Assembly (NCBI GenBank): GCA_905116865.2
Contig: CAJHNH020006623.1
Location: 93,501-157,500 of the forward strand
Direction: 5' to 3'
From: Candidula unifasciata
Taxonomy: Eukaryota; Mollusca; Gastropoda; Stylommatophora; Geomitridae
DNA length: 64,000 nt
Below the pieces are notes generated by a model that was not told the origin of the DNA, ran no database searches, and worked only from the letters and a program-made list of their open reading frames with translations. Position 1 is the stretch's first letter, and each line of letters begins with the position of its first letter. The position numbers and the translations under genes were made by a program. Shown piece after piece: positions 11,801 to 23,800 of this stretch.

Positions 11801-14800
11801 AATCGGCCATCTGTGAGCAGTTGGAAGGTCAGTGTCTGCAGCTGTCTCAGAATGTGGACTCGGTAAAAGCTGAGAACTCTGATCTCAGCAGTAAAATCAT
11901 TTCTCTGGAAGCACAATTTGCTGAATGCAGTAAGTGCCACCAGGAGACTGTAAATGGACTGCGTCAACAATTACAAGAGGAACATAATTGCTCTGACGAG
12001 CACAGAAGTCTGTCAGAACAGAAAGACAATCTTGTTTCTGAACTTGGAAATGAGATCACTAAGCTAAAGAATGGTATTTCTGATTTGGAAAGTGTGCACT
12101 CGTCACAGAAAGAGGACATGGAAAGAAAGGCTGTCTTGGTTCAGTCTTTGGGAAAGACGTGTGCTTCTTTGGGAGATGAACTTGAAGCATTAAAGCTGAC
12201 AGTGGCAGAGAAGGAGCAACAACTTTGTTCATATCTTGAGAATTTTAGTCAGATGGAGAACAAATTGAGGCAGTTGGAGGAAGAGAAGCAAGCTTTAGAA
12301 AAATCAGCAGAACAACTTGATGTACTTCAGAAAGAGCTTCTTCAGTACTCTCAAGATCTGAGTCAGAAGACTTCAAGAATTACAGAACTGGAGGATAAGG
12401 TGCAGGATCTCAGCAACAGACTGTCAATAGCTCAGAAGGAAGCAGAAGAATCTGAAGCGCAACATGCACAAGAAATGGGGACACTCAAGTCCCAACTGGA
12501 CATGCTGGAGATGGACGTTGAAGACTCTGGTGGCCAGGCCAAGGATCTAAATTGCAAAGTTTTAGATTTAACTTCTCTTTTGGAGAAGGTAACACAGGAG
12601 AGGGATGGACTTAAGGAGACTTTACGGTCATTGTCTGGGGAAGTTGAGGAGTTGAAGATGAATTCTGAATCCGAGCAGGCATGTCTTGTCCAGGTGAAAC
12701 AGGAACGAGACAGATTGACTGAAGAAAACAGGAATTTAAAATCACAGTATGAGCAGATGAGCTCCTTGATTCATTCACTAGAAGAGAAAAGTGCTGCCTT
12801 GTTAGATGAACTTCAAGCATCACAGTTGAAGATAACAGATCAGGAACACATCCTTTGTTCACAGCTTGAAGATCTTAGTCGAAAGGAAAATAACCTGAAG
12901 CATTTGGAGGAAGAGAAGAAAGCTCTAGAAAGAACAGTAGAACAGCTTGATTTACTTCAGAAAGAGCTACTCAAGTGTGCACAAGATCTGAGCCTGAAGG
13001 ATTCCAGAATTACAGAACTGGAGGATAAGATGGAAGATCTGAACAGCAGGCTTTCAGAGGCCCAGAAAGAAGCTTTAGATTTAGAGGCCAAATGCACACA
13101 TGAAGCTGGAACTCTCAAGTCCAAACTGGACATGTTGGAGATGGATGTCGAAGACTCTGATGGCCAGGTCAAAGATCTGAATGGGAGAATCTCAGACTTA
13201 ACTTCTCTGTTAGAGAAGGCAACGCAGGAGAGAGACAGGCTTAAGGAGACTTCACAGCAGTTATTTGAGGAGGCTGGAGAGTTAAAGGTTAATTTAGAAT
13301 CTGAACAGGCATGTCTTTTAATCATAAATCAGGAACGAGACAAATTAACTGAAGAAAACATCACTTTAAAAAGTACTTTAACTGAAGTTCAAACAGAACT
13401 TGAAAGAAATAATTTTCTTTGTGAAGAAAATGATGTTTTGCTAAGAAAGATCCAGAAAGGCAAGGAAAAGTTTATGAAGAAGCTAGAAGACTGTGAGGCA
13501 GAACGAGATCTGTTAATCTGTAGATCAAATGAACTTGAACAAGCTCTTTCTGAAGAAAAAGAGTTGTTCATGGCTAAAACAAAAGAAACTGCCATGCTTA
13601 GTGAGAACTGCTCTCTGTTGTCCAACAAACTGGAGGTAGTTACAGAGCAACTGTCAGAGCAGATTCTGGAAGTCAGTTCCAGGACTCAAAGTCTCCAGGC
13701 CGTGGAGTGTAAATTACAGGAAATAGAGGGTAGTAGTTTGATGCACGAGGAGAGAATACAGAAAGAGGTTGAAGATTTTAAGTTGTTAGTCCTTCAGCGA
13801 GAAAAGTCCTTGGAAAAGGTGGAGAAGGAAAAAGAAGAGCTAGAAATCAAAGCTGAAAATCTGAAAAGTAAACTGAGAGAGTTAGAGGACAACAATGGGA
13901 TGCATGAAGAGAGAATACAGAAAGAGATTGAGGAGCTTAAGTTGTTAGCCCTTCAACGAGGAGAGTCCTTGGCAGAGATGGAGAAGAGAAAGGAAGAGCT
14001 AGAAATCATAGCTGAAGTTCTGAAAGGTAAACTGAGAGAGTTAGAGGGCAACAATATAATGCATGAAGAGAGAAAGCAGGAGATTAAGGAACTTAACTTG
14101 TTAGTCCATCAACGAGAAGAGTCTTTGGCAGAGATGGAGAAGCGCAAGGAAGAGCTAGAAATCGTAGCTGAAGATCTGAAAAGTAAATTATCCCAAGCTG
14201 AACAGTTGAATTCTAATGCGGTTCTTCAGCATGAACAGAATATTGCTATTGTTCAGTCACAGCTAGAAATGGCACAGATGGATGTTGAAGATAAGAATTG
14301 TTTGTTGCAGGAGTTGAACAGTAAAATCTGTGATCTTGAAAAAGTGATTGAAAAACTGGTTAAAGAGAAAGAAGAAATGTGTGAAGCTGAGACAGCTTTA
14401 AGGTCTGGAGTGTTGGAACTGCAGTGTGCCCTAGAGGAAGAGAAACATAATGTGGCTCAGGATAAACTGAATGAGAGCTCACTGAATGAGAAAATAAAAT
14501 CTCTGGACACCACTTTGGCTGGGGCTCAACTTGAACTTGAGGAAAATGAGAAACATCTGCTGACATTGCAGGAACAGTATGAAAGTCTGAAAGCCAGGTG
14601 TGGTCAGCAGGAGAATGAGTTCATTGAAGAGAGAGAACAGCTGAAGGCGGCAGTGGAAGATATAAAGCTGTGTTTGGCTGTAGAGAAGCAGTTGGTGCAG
14701 AGCAGAACAGAAGAGCTAGAGGTAGCTACTCAAAGATGTACAGAGCTGTCGGAGCATCTTGAAAATGTGAAAGCTGAACTGTCACAGCTTCAGACAGAGC

Positions 14801-17800
14801 TAGAGTCTCAGGTACAGACTCAGCAGAGGCTGAATGACCGGCTGAGAGATCAGGAAGTTGAGCTGACTCTGCTGAAGGACTCTTCACATGAAGACTTGGA
14901 GCAGCTGCAGAAGAACGTTCTGGAGAAGCAATTGGAACTGAATCGGAAATCCTTCAGAATTGATGATTTAGAAAAGCAGCTTGTGGAGGTAACTAGTAAA
15001 CTGGTTGATGTTCAGAAAGAGAAAGATGAAGAGGGTGTCCATCATAGACAGGAGTCTGCCAAGCTTCATTCGCAGCTGGAAATGTTGCAGATGGATTATG
15101 AATCTGAGGATTGTGAAGCTAAGGAGCTGAGTTCTAAAGTCTCCAGTCTTGAAACTGAAATCGAGAGAGCTGTCGGTGAGAGAGTGAAGATGGCCGAGGT
15201 TGTCACATCTCTGGAGGCAGAGTTGGTGCAGCTGAAGTCACTTTTGGATGTGGAGAGAGAGAAAGCAACTCAGGCCAAGCTCAGTGGAGATATAATGAAA
15301 GACAGAATAAAACTTCTAGAAACTTCTCTTTCTGCAGTGAAACTAGAGAAGCAAGAGAAAGAAAGTTGCCTGCAGAATGTTCAGTCAGAATGTGAAACTA
15401 CAAAAGAAAATGATCGTCAGTTATGAAAAGACGATAAAAGACTACCAGGTTGACCAAGACAATGCTAACACAATGATAAAGAATTTACATGAAGCTTCAG
15501 ATGAGCAGAAACTGTTAGTTGAGGCTAAAACACTGGAGTTGTCTGTGGTACATGAACAGTATGCTGTAGTTCTTGAGGAACTTGAACAGATGAAGAGTGA
15601 GATGGTGAGTAAACAGAATGAAATAGATGCTCGGGTACAAGATGTTGTTCAGTTGGAAAACAAGATAAACCAGCTGGAAAAAGAGAAGGCAACAGTTAGG
15701 GATGAGTTATCCAGAGAGATAGAGCAGCTTAAGATTTTGCTTTAAGAGCAGGGAAGGGTTGGAGAAAGAATCCCTGGTGGATTTGGGGATTGGCAAAGAG
15801 GAGCTGAGTGTTCACATGGCAGACGAGCAGTGTGAAAGTGGTAGGTTGGAGGTCGATATGCTTGAGGTTGATGTTAAAGTTCAGGAGGCCTGTAGAAGTT
15901 ATCAGGACACAAACATGTCAAGCCACCTGAATTTGAGCAGCGATGAACCGCACCTGAAGGAAACCGACCAGCACACAAATTGCAAGACCAGGTTAGTTCA
16001 TGATGACGGTGGTTCCACAAAGCAAAGATGTCTGGATATCAAGGAGTACACAGAACAACACAAGAACCACATTGAACATTTGAAGTCCAGCTTTCTAAAG
16101 GTCAGGAAAGCCTTTTTGGAAAATAGGCATGGATATCAAAGTCTAGTGGCTGGTAGAGATCAGGGAGAAGTGTCTGAGAATCACATAAGGGATGATGTGT
16201 ATGAACTTGATGCGGAGGCAGCTAATTTTGAGCATCTGATTCTATCAGTGCAGCAAATTATAGATTTCCTGATGATTGATGTGGGAGTCCAGTCAACACA
16301 AGATTCAAATCCTTCTGGAGAAGTGGCAATTCCCAGCCCAGCACTTCCCAGTTCTCAGAAAAATTGTGCTGAACATGAGGAATCGCACTTGAATTCTGTT
16401 CATGCAGTACTAAACGACACCATCACTGAACATTCACAAGTGCAGATCAAAGACAGTGTTGGCTTGCATGCTGACATTTCTGGGACTGAAGGTCTGCAAC
16501 TTCAGCTGTCTAACGTGCAGGAGCGGTGCTTTGAAGCCGTTGGAGAAAGCTCAGGTGATAGCTTGCACAAGGAGAAGGAGTTAGCCATACTTACTTCAAC
16601 AGTGCAAGAATTACAAAATGAGATTGAACAGAAAAATAATAACTGTTGATGAATTAGCTGACAAAACTATAAATCTGGAGATTTTATTGTCTGCTATGAC
16701 TGATGAAAATAAAAAGCTGCAGACTACAAAAGCTTCGCTGGAATCTGAGAATTACTTACTGCAAGAATCTCATGGGGCAGTGAAGGAGGAGACTGTGCGG
16801 CTGATGTCTGAGATACAGAGACTGCTGACAGCTTTTGCTGAATCGGAGAAGGTGACGGTGGAGAAAACAGCTTCCCTGGAGATGAGTAAACAAGAGTTGG
16901 TCAAGATTCAGCAGACGCTTAAAGAAGCTCTAGATAACTGTGAGAATTTGACGCTATCTTTGAGTCAGAAAACTGGTCAGATCTCACTGTTAAAGACAAC
17001 TATAAAAAATTTAGAAAGTCAGATTGAAGCAATCAAAGTTGAACAATCCAACCTGGCAAAATGTCCAGTCCAAGAAGCAGAAACCATTCCCCTGGATTGG
17101 TCTTCCATGAAGGAAGACTTGGAAGCCAGGTGCACTGAGCTGGAGCAGTTGAAGGCCCAGTGTGATGATGTCAGCAGAGCATTAGTAAAATCCAACTCCA
17201 AACTGGCAGAACTACAGGTTGAGAAGACTACCCTAAGTGAGCAGCTGGAGGATGTTGAGAAACTAACAAAGTCATATCTTCAAGAAAGAGACAACACAAT
17301 CAGTATCTTGAGGGAGGAACTGGATTGTGCAGCTCAGGAAAATGATGCCCTGAAAACTGACAAAGGAGAATGGCAGACCAGAGAAGACAGGTACAAGCAG
17401 GAGATTTATGATCTTGAGGTGAAACTGTCAGATCTGAATATGGAAATCGTCAGCACAAGAGAATCATTTGAGTCTGTGTCAAACCAGAGATTTGAGGCTC
17501 AAGGCAAGCTGTACACTGCTTTACAAGAACAGAAGAACCTTGAGGGTAGGTTTAAAGAGATGGAGGTTGAACTGGAAGAAGCCAAGAGACTTGTCGAGAA
17601 TGTTCATAGTTTAGAGCTAAGATTAGAAGAGTTAAAGGAGAAGGATGCTGCAAAAGATGAAGAGATAAAGTCGCTGAAAGCACAACACAGTGAGATGTGT
17701 TTATCAAGTTTGGGTGAGTCTGACTGTCTTCAGAAGCAGAAAGAAGAGCTGGAGAGATGTCTGTCGGAAGCTAATGAAAGAAACAGAAGTTTGGAGGAGC

Positions 17801-20800
17801 AGTTGAATGAAATCACTAGTGTCATGAATGGCATGAAAGAGCAGCTGGCACAGCTGCAAGACCTCATGCAGACCCTAAACAACAGTGTAGACTCTAAAAG
17901 AAAAGAAATTGTTCAGCGAGTGAATGAGATCTATGAAAAGAATGATGAAATATTGAAACTTAAAGCAGCTGTAGAAGAGACAGAGAAATTGAAGACAGAA
18001 ATGTCTAAACAGATGGCAGATATTCAGAAGGAGACCAGTTCCACTGTTGGGACACTGCAAGATGCTTTAGAGTCTTTGAACTTTGAACTACAAGCTGCAG
18101 AGGAAGATAAGAAAGATCTAGCTGGCGAGAATGAGAGACTGAAGAAGGAAAGTCAGGAACTTCATGAGAAGATAGAGGGACTGATAAATGGTAATCTGCA
18201 AGAAGGCTGCAGCAGGAGAGAACCAACTACCCTGGCATCTTATCAGGATTTAGGGACACTCCAAGATGCATTAGAGTCTTTGAACTTTGAACTTCAAGCT
18301 GCAGAGGAGGAGAAGAAAGTTTTAGCGGATGAGAATGAGAGACTGAAGAAGGAAAGTCAGGAACTTCATGATGAGATAAAGGGATTGATAAAAGATAATC
18401 CACAAGAAGGTTGCAGCAGGGAAGAACCAGGGACCATTTCCCATCAGGATTTAGGGACACTACAAGATGCCATAGAATCTTTAAACTTTGAGCTTAGAGC
18501 TGCAGAAGAACAAAGGGATGCACTTGTTTTGGAGAATGAGATTCTGAAGAAGAAAGGCATAGGTCTTTATGAGAATATACAGAAATTGATAGATGGTGCT
18601 GAAATTACTACCAGTGGAGATCTGAATGAACCATTCTCTAGTTTAGAAAAACTGGTTTCTGATTTGACCGATTATGTTCATTCTTTAGAAGGAAAGAATA
18701 ATGACATGAAACAGCGGCTTGAGGAGGAGTTAAAGACAACATCAGACTTGTCAACTCACGTTCAATCACTGAATGAACTGCTTCAGGAAAAGACAATTCT
18801 TTGTGAAAATATGACAGTACAGGTTGAGTCCCTTGCCACAAGTGTTAATTTTTCTGTACAACAGTTGAGTGATACAGAGGATGAGCTTTGCAAAAGTAAA
18901 GAGGCGGAAGAATCTTTAAATGCCAGAATTTCAGAAATGAGGAATCAGATAACATCTTTACAGCTTGATCTTGATTGTAAAAATGATCAGATGCAAAAAT
19001 TGAAGAATGAACATGAAAATGTTTTCACCAAATACAAGGAGTTCGAAAGTTTAATTGGTCAGCTTAAAGAGGATCTTGAACAGGAAGCTGAAGCACACAG
19101 GGCTTTGAAAGAAAACCTGCAGCAGACAAAAGAAACACCTGCCACAGACCTAAGTAAATCTGAACAGATGATTCAAGGTTTTAACTTAGCTGTCCTTGAG
19201 AGGGATCAGTTGAAAGAGAGGGTGGCCACTCTGACTCATGTAGAGAATGATAACAAGCAGTTAAAAGAAGAGTTGAAGATGGGGATAGATAAGCAGAGCG
19301 TTTTAGAACAGAAGGTACAAGATCTGGAAAAAGAGTTGGTTAGAAGGGATAATCTTGATGAGATGTTGGGGGCTGTGGAGCTGGAGAAAGATTCACTCAG
19401 AGAGACTGTGGAGAAAGTTGAACAGACAAAGCAACTGTTGGATAATAAGGTGAAAGAGATGGAGAAGGAGATGGAGGATTTGATGCAAAGAAACAGTTTG
19501 TTTGAGAAAAAGATCGTGAAGTTGGAGTGTGATAACTGTGGCTTGGAAGAGAAAGTGAAAAAAATGACCAAAATGGTAGACGATTTGACAAATGAGAAAG
19601 CCTCCCTTGAAAACATTGTCAGTAGGTTTGAATCTCAGAACCATCAAGTTGAAGACAAGCTGAAAGAACTGGACCAGAAGATAGACGATTTGACAGCTGA
19701 GAAAATGGCACTTCAAACAGAGGTCAAGAAACTGGAATGTGACAATTGTCAACTTGTGAGAGGAAGCTGAAAACTTGATAGAGAATGCAGCTGAGAAAGT
19801 AACACTAGTGAATGAGACCACTTCAGTCCACAAATATGAAGCTGAAGATAGGCTGAAAGAATTAGACCAGATAATAGAAAATTCTGCGATAGAGAAAGTT
19901 TCACTTCAGGGTGAGGTCAAGAAACTAGAATGTGACAATTGTCAACTTGAAGACAGGCTGAAAGAATGTGATCAGTTGATAGAAAATGCAGCGGAAGAGA
20001 AAGTAGCGCTGCTGAATGAGGTCAAGAAACTTCAGACCACAAAGTATGAAGCTGAAGACAGGCTGAAAGAATTAGACCAGATAATAGAAAATTCTGCAAT
20101 AGAGAAAGTTTCACTTCAGGGTGAGGTCAAGAAACTAGAATGTGACAATTGTCAACTTGAATACAAGCTGAAAGAATTGGTCCAGATTACAGAATGTGCA
20201 ACACTAAAGAAAACGGAACAAGCTTTACTTCAAGATGAGGTCAGTAAACTCAAATCTAGCAATTGTCAGCTTGAGGACAAGCTGAAAGAATTGGACAAGA
20301 TGTTAGAAGGTTCTGGTTTGGAGAAAGCATCACTTCAAGATGAGGTGAAGAATCTTAAAGTTAGCAATTGCCAGCTTGAATCAAAGCTGAAAGAATGTGA
20401 TCAGTTGATAGAAAATGCAGCAGAAGAGAAAGTAACGCTACTGAATGAGCTCAAGAAACTTCAGTCCACAAAGTGTGAAGCTGAAGACAGGCTGAAAGAA
20501 TTGGACCAGTTAATTGAAATTGCAGCAGTAGAGAAAGTCTCACTCAAGGAAGAAATCCAGAAGCTGAAATCTAATAATTGCCAACTTCAAGACGAGCTGA
20601 AAGAATTTGACCAGCTGATAGAAAATGCAGCAATAGAAAAAGTGTCACTTCAGGATGAGGTCAAGAAACTTCAGTCAAGTAATTGTGAAGCTGAAGACAA
20701 GCTGAAAGAATACGACCAGCTGATAGAAAATGCAGCAATAGAGAAAGTGTCATTCCAAGATCAGATCCAGACTCTAGAGTCCAGAAATTCCCAGCTTAAA

Positions 20801-23800
20801 GATAAGCTACACGAACTGAACCAGAAGATAGAAGATATAACACTAGAGAAAGCATCTCTTCAGGACAAGTTGCAAATACTGGAATCTGCCAACCACCAGC
20901 TTCAAGATCAACTGAAGGAGATGGCAGTAACAGCATCTGAACATGTACAACTCAAAGAGAAGTTTGAAATCCAGGAGAAGCACTTGGCAGAGACGCTACA
21001 GGAGCTGAGTCAGTCTGCAGCTGAAAAGGCGCAACTGCAAAGTCAGTTAAAGGACTTGCAGGTTAGTAAGACTGTTAGTACAAACATCATCTTCATCTTT
21101 GTATTCACCTGCTGTAAACTCTGGCGGAAAGTTCTGGTTGTTCACCCACCATTTCTGGTCTTGAAGTTTTGTTCCAGAATTTGAATTTTGTGTGCACATT
21201 CATTTTACAAAGTTGACTTATTTGTATGCAGGCTGTTGGTTCCTTGCTTCAGGCAGGTGTGCCCCTAATTTAGTCACCTTTTACAACATGCTTTTTACAG
21301 ATGCAGTGGGTCTCTTACATGGGTAAAGTCCTGGAAAGTAAAAGCGGCTGACGTGATGTTGACCACATCACCCACTGAGTGCCTATAGGTCTTTAGAATT
21401 TAGTTCTAGTCCTATGTGTCCAATCTGCCTGAAGGCGGGGAAAAGGGCCCTTTATTGTACTGTTAAAAAAAAATATATATATATATAAATGTTTTTCAAT
21501 CATGCGCACACCCATTCAGACACATGCACTAATTCACAACCGCAACACATTCACAGCTGTGCATGCCCACACACTCACACTTGTGGCTGATGACAGGTCA
21601 TCTGGGTCAAAATTTTGACATCACTGCATTCAGGGCAAGCCCATCTTAGCACCATCTACTTGCTCAACAGCCAGAAAAGAGTGTCTCCACTGCTGATCAG
21701 TGTTGTTTGGTTAACTACTTGACCTGCCTTTCTGTCAAGTCTCAAGCAGTGCTCAGACTCCTGCAGACACTCGCTGCTGCATCATTCTTTCCAGGTGCAG
21801 GTTTCTGTATCTTCAGTTTTTCTTGTTGCCATGTCCCACATGCCTTCTGCATTTGCAGTACACCCCCAAGGGTGGGGGGGGGGGGGTGGGGGGGGGGGGG
21901 GGAATCCGGTCAACCTGTCTGCTTACACATACCTGATGACAGGACAAATGTGAGCAAAGATCATTACTACAAATGGATACACAAATGTTCGCCAATATGT
22001 TCTGTATGTTCATATTTTCAGAACCAACACAGCCAGACTCTAGTCAGCGAGGGCAGTAACAGCTCTGTGCAGATCAACGAACAGCATAAAGAGGTTAGTT
22101 GTTTGTAGACTGTTTGGTTGCTGAACAGTCTAGAGCAGTTGGCGAATCCCTTGAATATATGGCACAACCATAAACAATATTTTGTTTCTAAAGAATCAAA
22201 TGCATATGTTATCCTACTAATTAGATTTTTGATGGTAGATGTACAAACTGTTCAGGGTAGATGTACAAACTGTTCAGGGTAGATGTACAAACTGTTCAGG
22301 GTAGACGTACAAACTGTTCAGGGTAGACGTACAAACTGTTCAGGGTAGATGTACAAACTGTTCAGGGCAGATGTACAAACTGTTCAGGGTAGATGTACAA
22401 ATTGTTCAGGGTAGATGTACAAACTGTTCAGGGTAGATGTACAAACTGTTCAGGGTAGACGTACAAACTGTTCAGGGTAGACGTACAAACTGTTCAGGGC
22501 AGATGTACAAACTGTTCAGGGCAGATGTACAAACTGTTCAGGGTAGATGTACAAACTGTTCAGGGCAGATGTACAAACTGTTCAGGGTAGACGTACAAAC
22601 TGTTCAGGGTAGATGTACAAACTGTTCAGGGTAGATGTACAAACTGTTCAGGGTAGACGTACAAACTGTTCAGGGTAGACGTACAAACTGTTCAGGGTAG
22701 ACGTACAAACTGTTCAGGGTAGTCGTACAAACTGTTCAGGGTAGACGTACAAACTGTTCAGGGTAGACGTACAAACTGTTCAGGGTAGACTTACAAACTG
22801 TTCAGGGTAGACTTACAAACTGTTCAGGGTAGACGTACAAACTGTTCAGGGTAGACGTACAAACTGTTCAGGGTAGACGTACAAACTGTTCGGGAGAACA
22901 AAAACATCCTTGCCTTTTTATTTTATAGATAGTTACAAATTATTGTATTTATAATTAGACTGAAAACAATGTTAGTGTAAGGGATTAGTACAAGTAAAAA
23001 TGCAGTATCAAAATTGCTTGATGTCCCCCTGGAAATTTTCTTGCCCCCCATCCCGGTTGAAAACTGCTGATCTACAAAAACAGCCATTGATCTATAGCAG
23101 TGTTTCGCAAACTTTTCTTAGTTGCGGTGCCTTTTTTCAATTAAAATGTTTTCAATGGCGCCCTAACCTAAGTAACAGTGTGTCTATTCGTATGTGAGAG
23201 ATTTATAAAAACAACTTGCATGTCTTCGAAGAGGTCGAGGCTCCCCGGGGCACTGTGGCGCACAGTTTAAGAATTACTGATCTAAAGGATGCCTGCCTGC
23301 CAGCTCAGATGTCTTGAGTTGAGTTTGAAATGTATGACTGGCCTAAAACAAGACACAGGGTTTCATAGTTAATTCATAAGGATCATATCTTATGTTTTGT
23401 TTGTTTGTGCTCACCATCTGTAAACTCAGGCGGAAAGTTCTGGTAGTTTGATCATTTCTGAACTTGGGCTTTGTTCCAGGAGTGGAGATTTGTGTGCATC
23501 CACTTCACAGACAGACCTGCACAGTCTATTTATTCCTGGCCTACCTGGCAAATGTACTCCAGCTTCGAATAAATGTCACTCCTATCTCTAGAATAAATGG
23601 CCAGTCTGAACTGAATGTGAGCCACTGTTTGTCGTATAGCAGGAGACTTTACCCATGGACGTCACTCACTATACAGTGAGTTTTTGATATTCGTTATCAC
23701 ACCTGGTCGGCTCTGTGGCTAAGTCGATGCGAACACTTCGTAATGCCGGGATGCTGGGTTTGATCTCAGCTGTAGGCCATGCACCTTGCGTTGGTTTCGA

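Noticed and set aside
12611..12862. Minus-strand genes opposite the giant exon (also at 13.0, 18.0 and 19.4 kb)
   Set aside because: They are shadows of the coiled-coil coding strand: biased Ser/Leu/Phe composition and no splice signals of their own.
10775..21061. Pseudogene
   Set aside because: Only four single-base shifts in 10.3 kb, no in-frame nonsense changes within blocks, preserved splice sites and matching phases.
22232..22890. CRISPR-like array
   Set aside because: The units are contiguous with no unique spacers, and the context is a eukaryotic intron.
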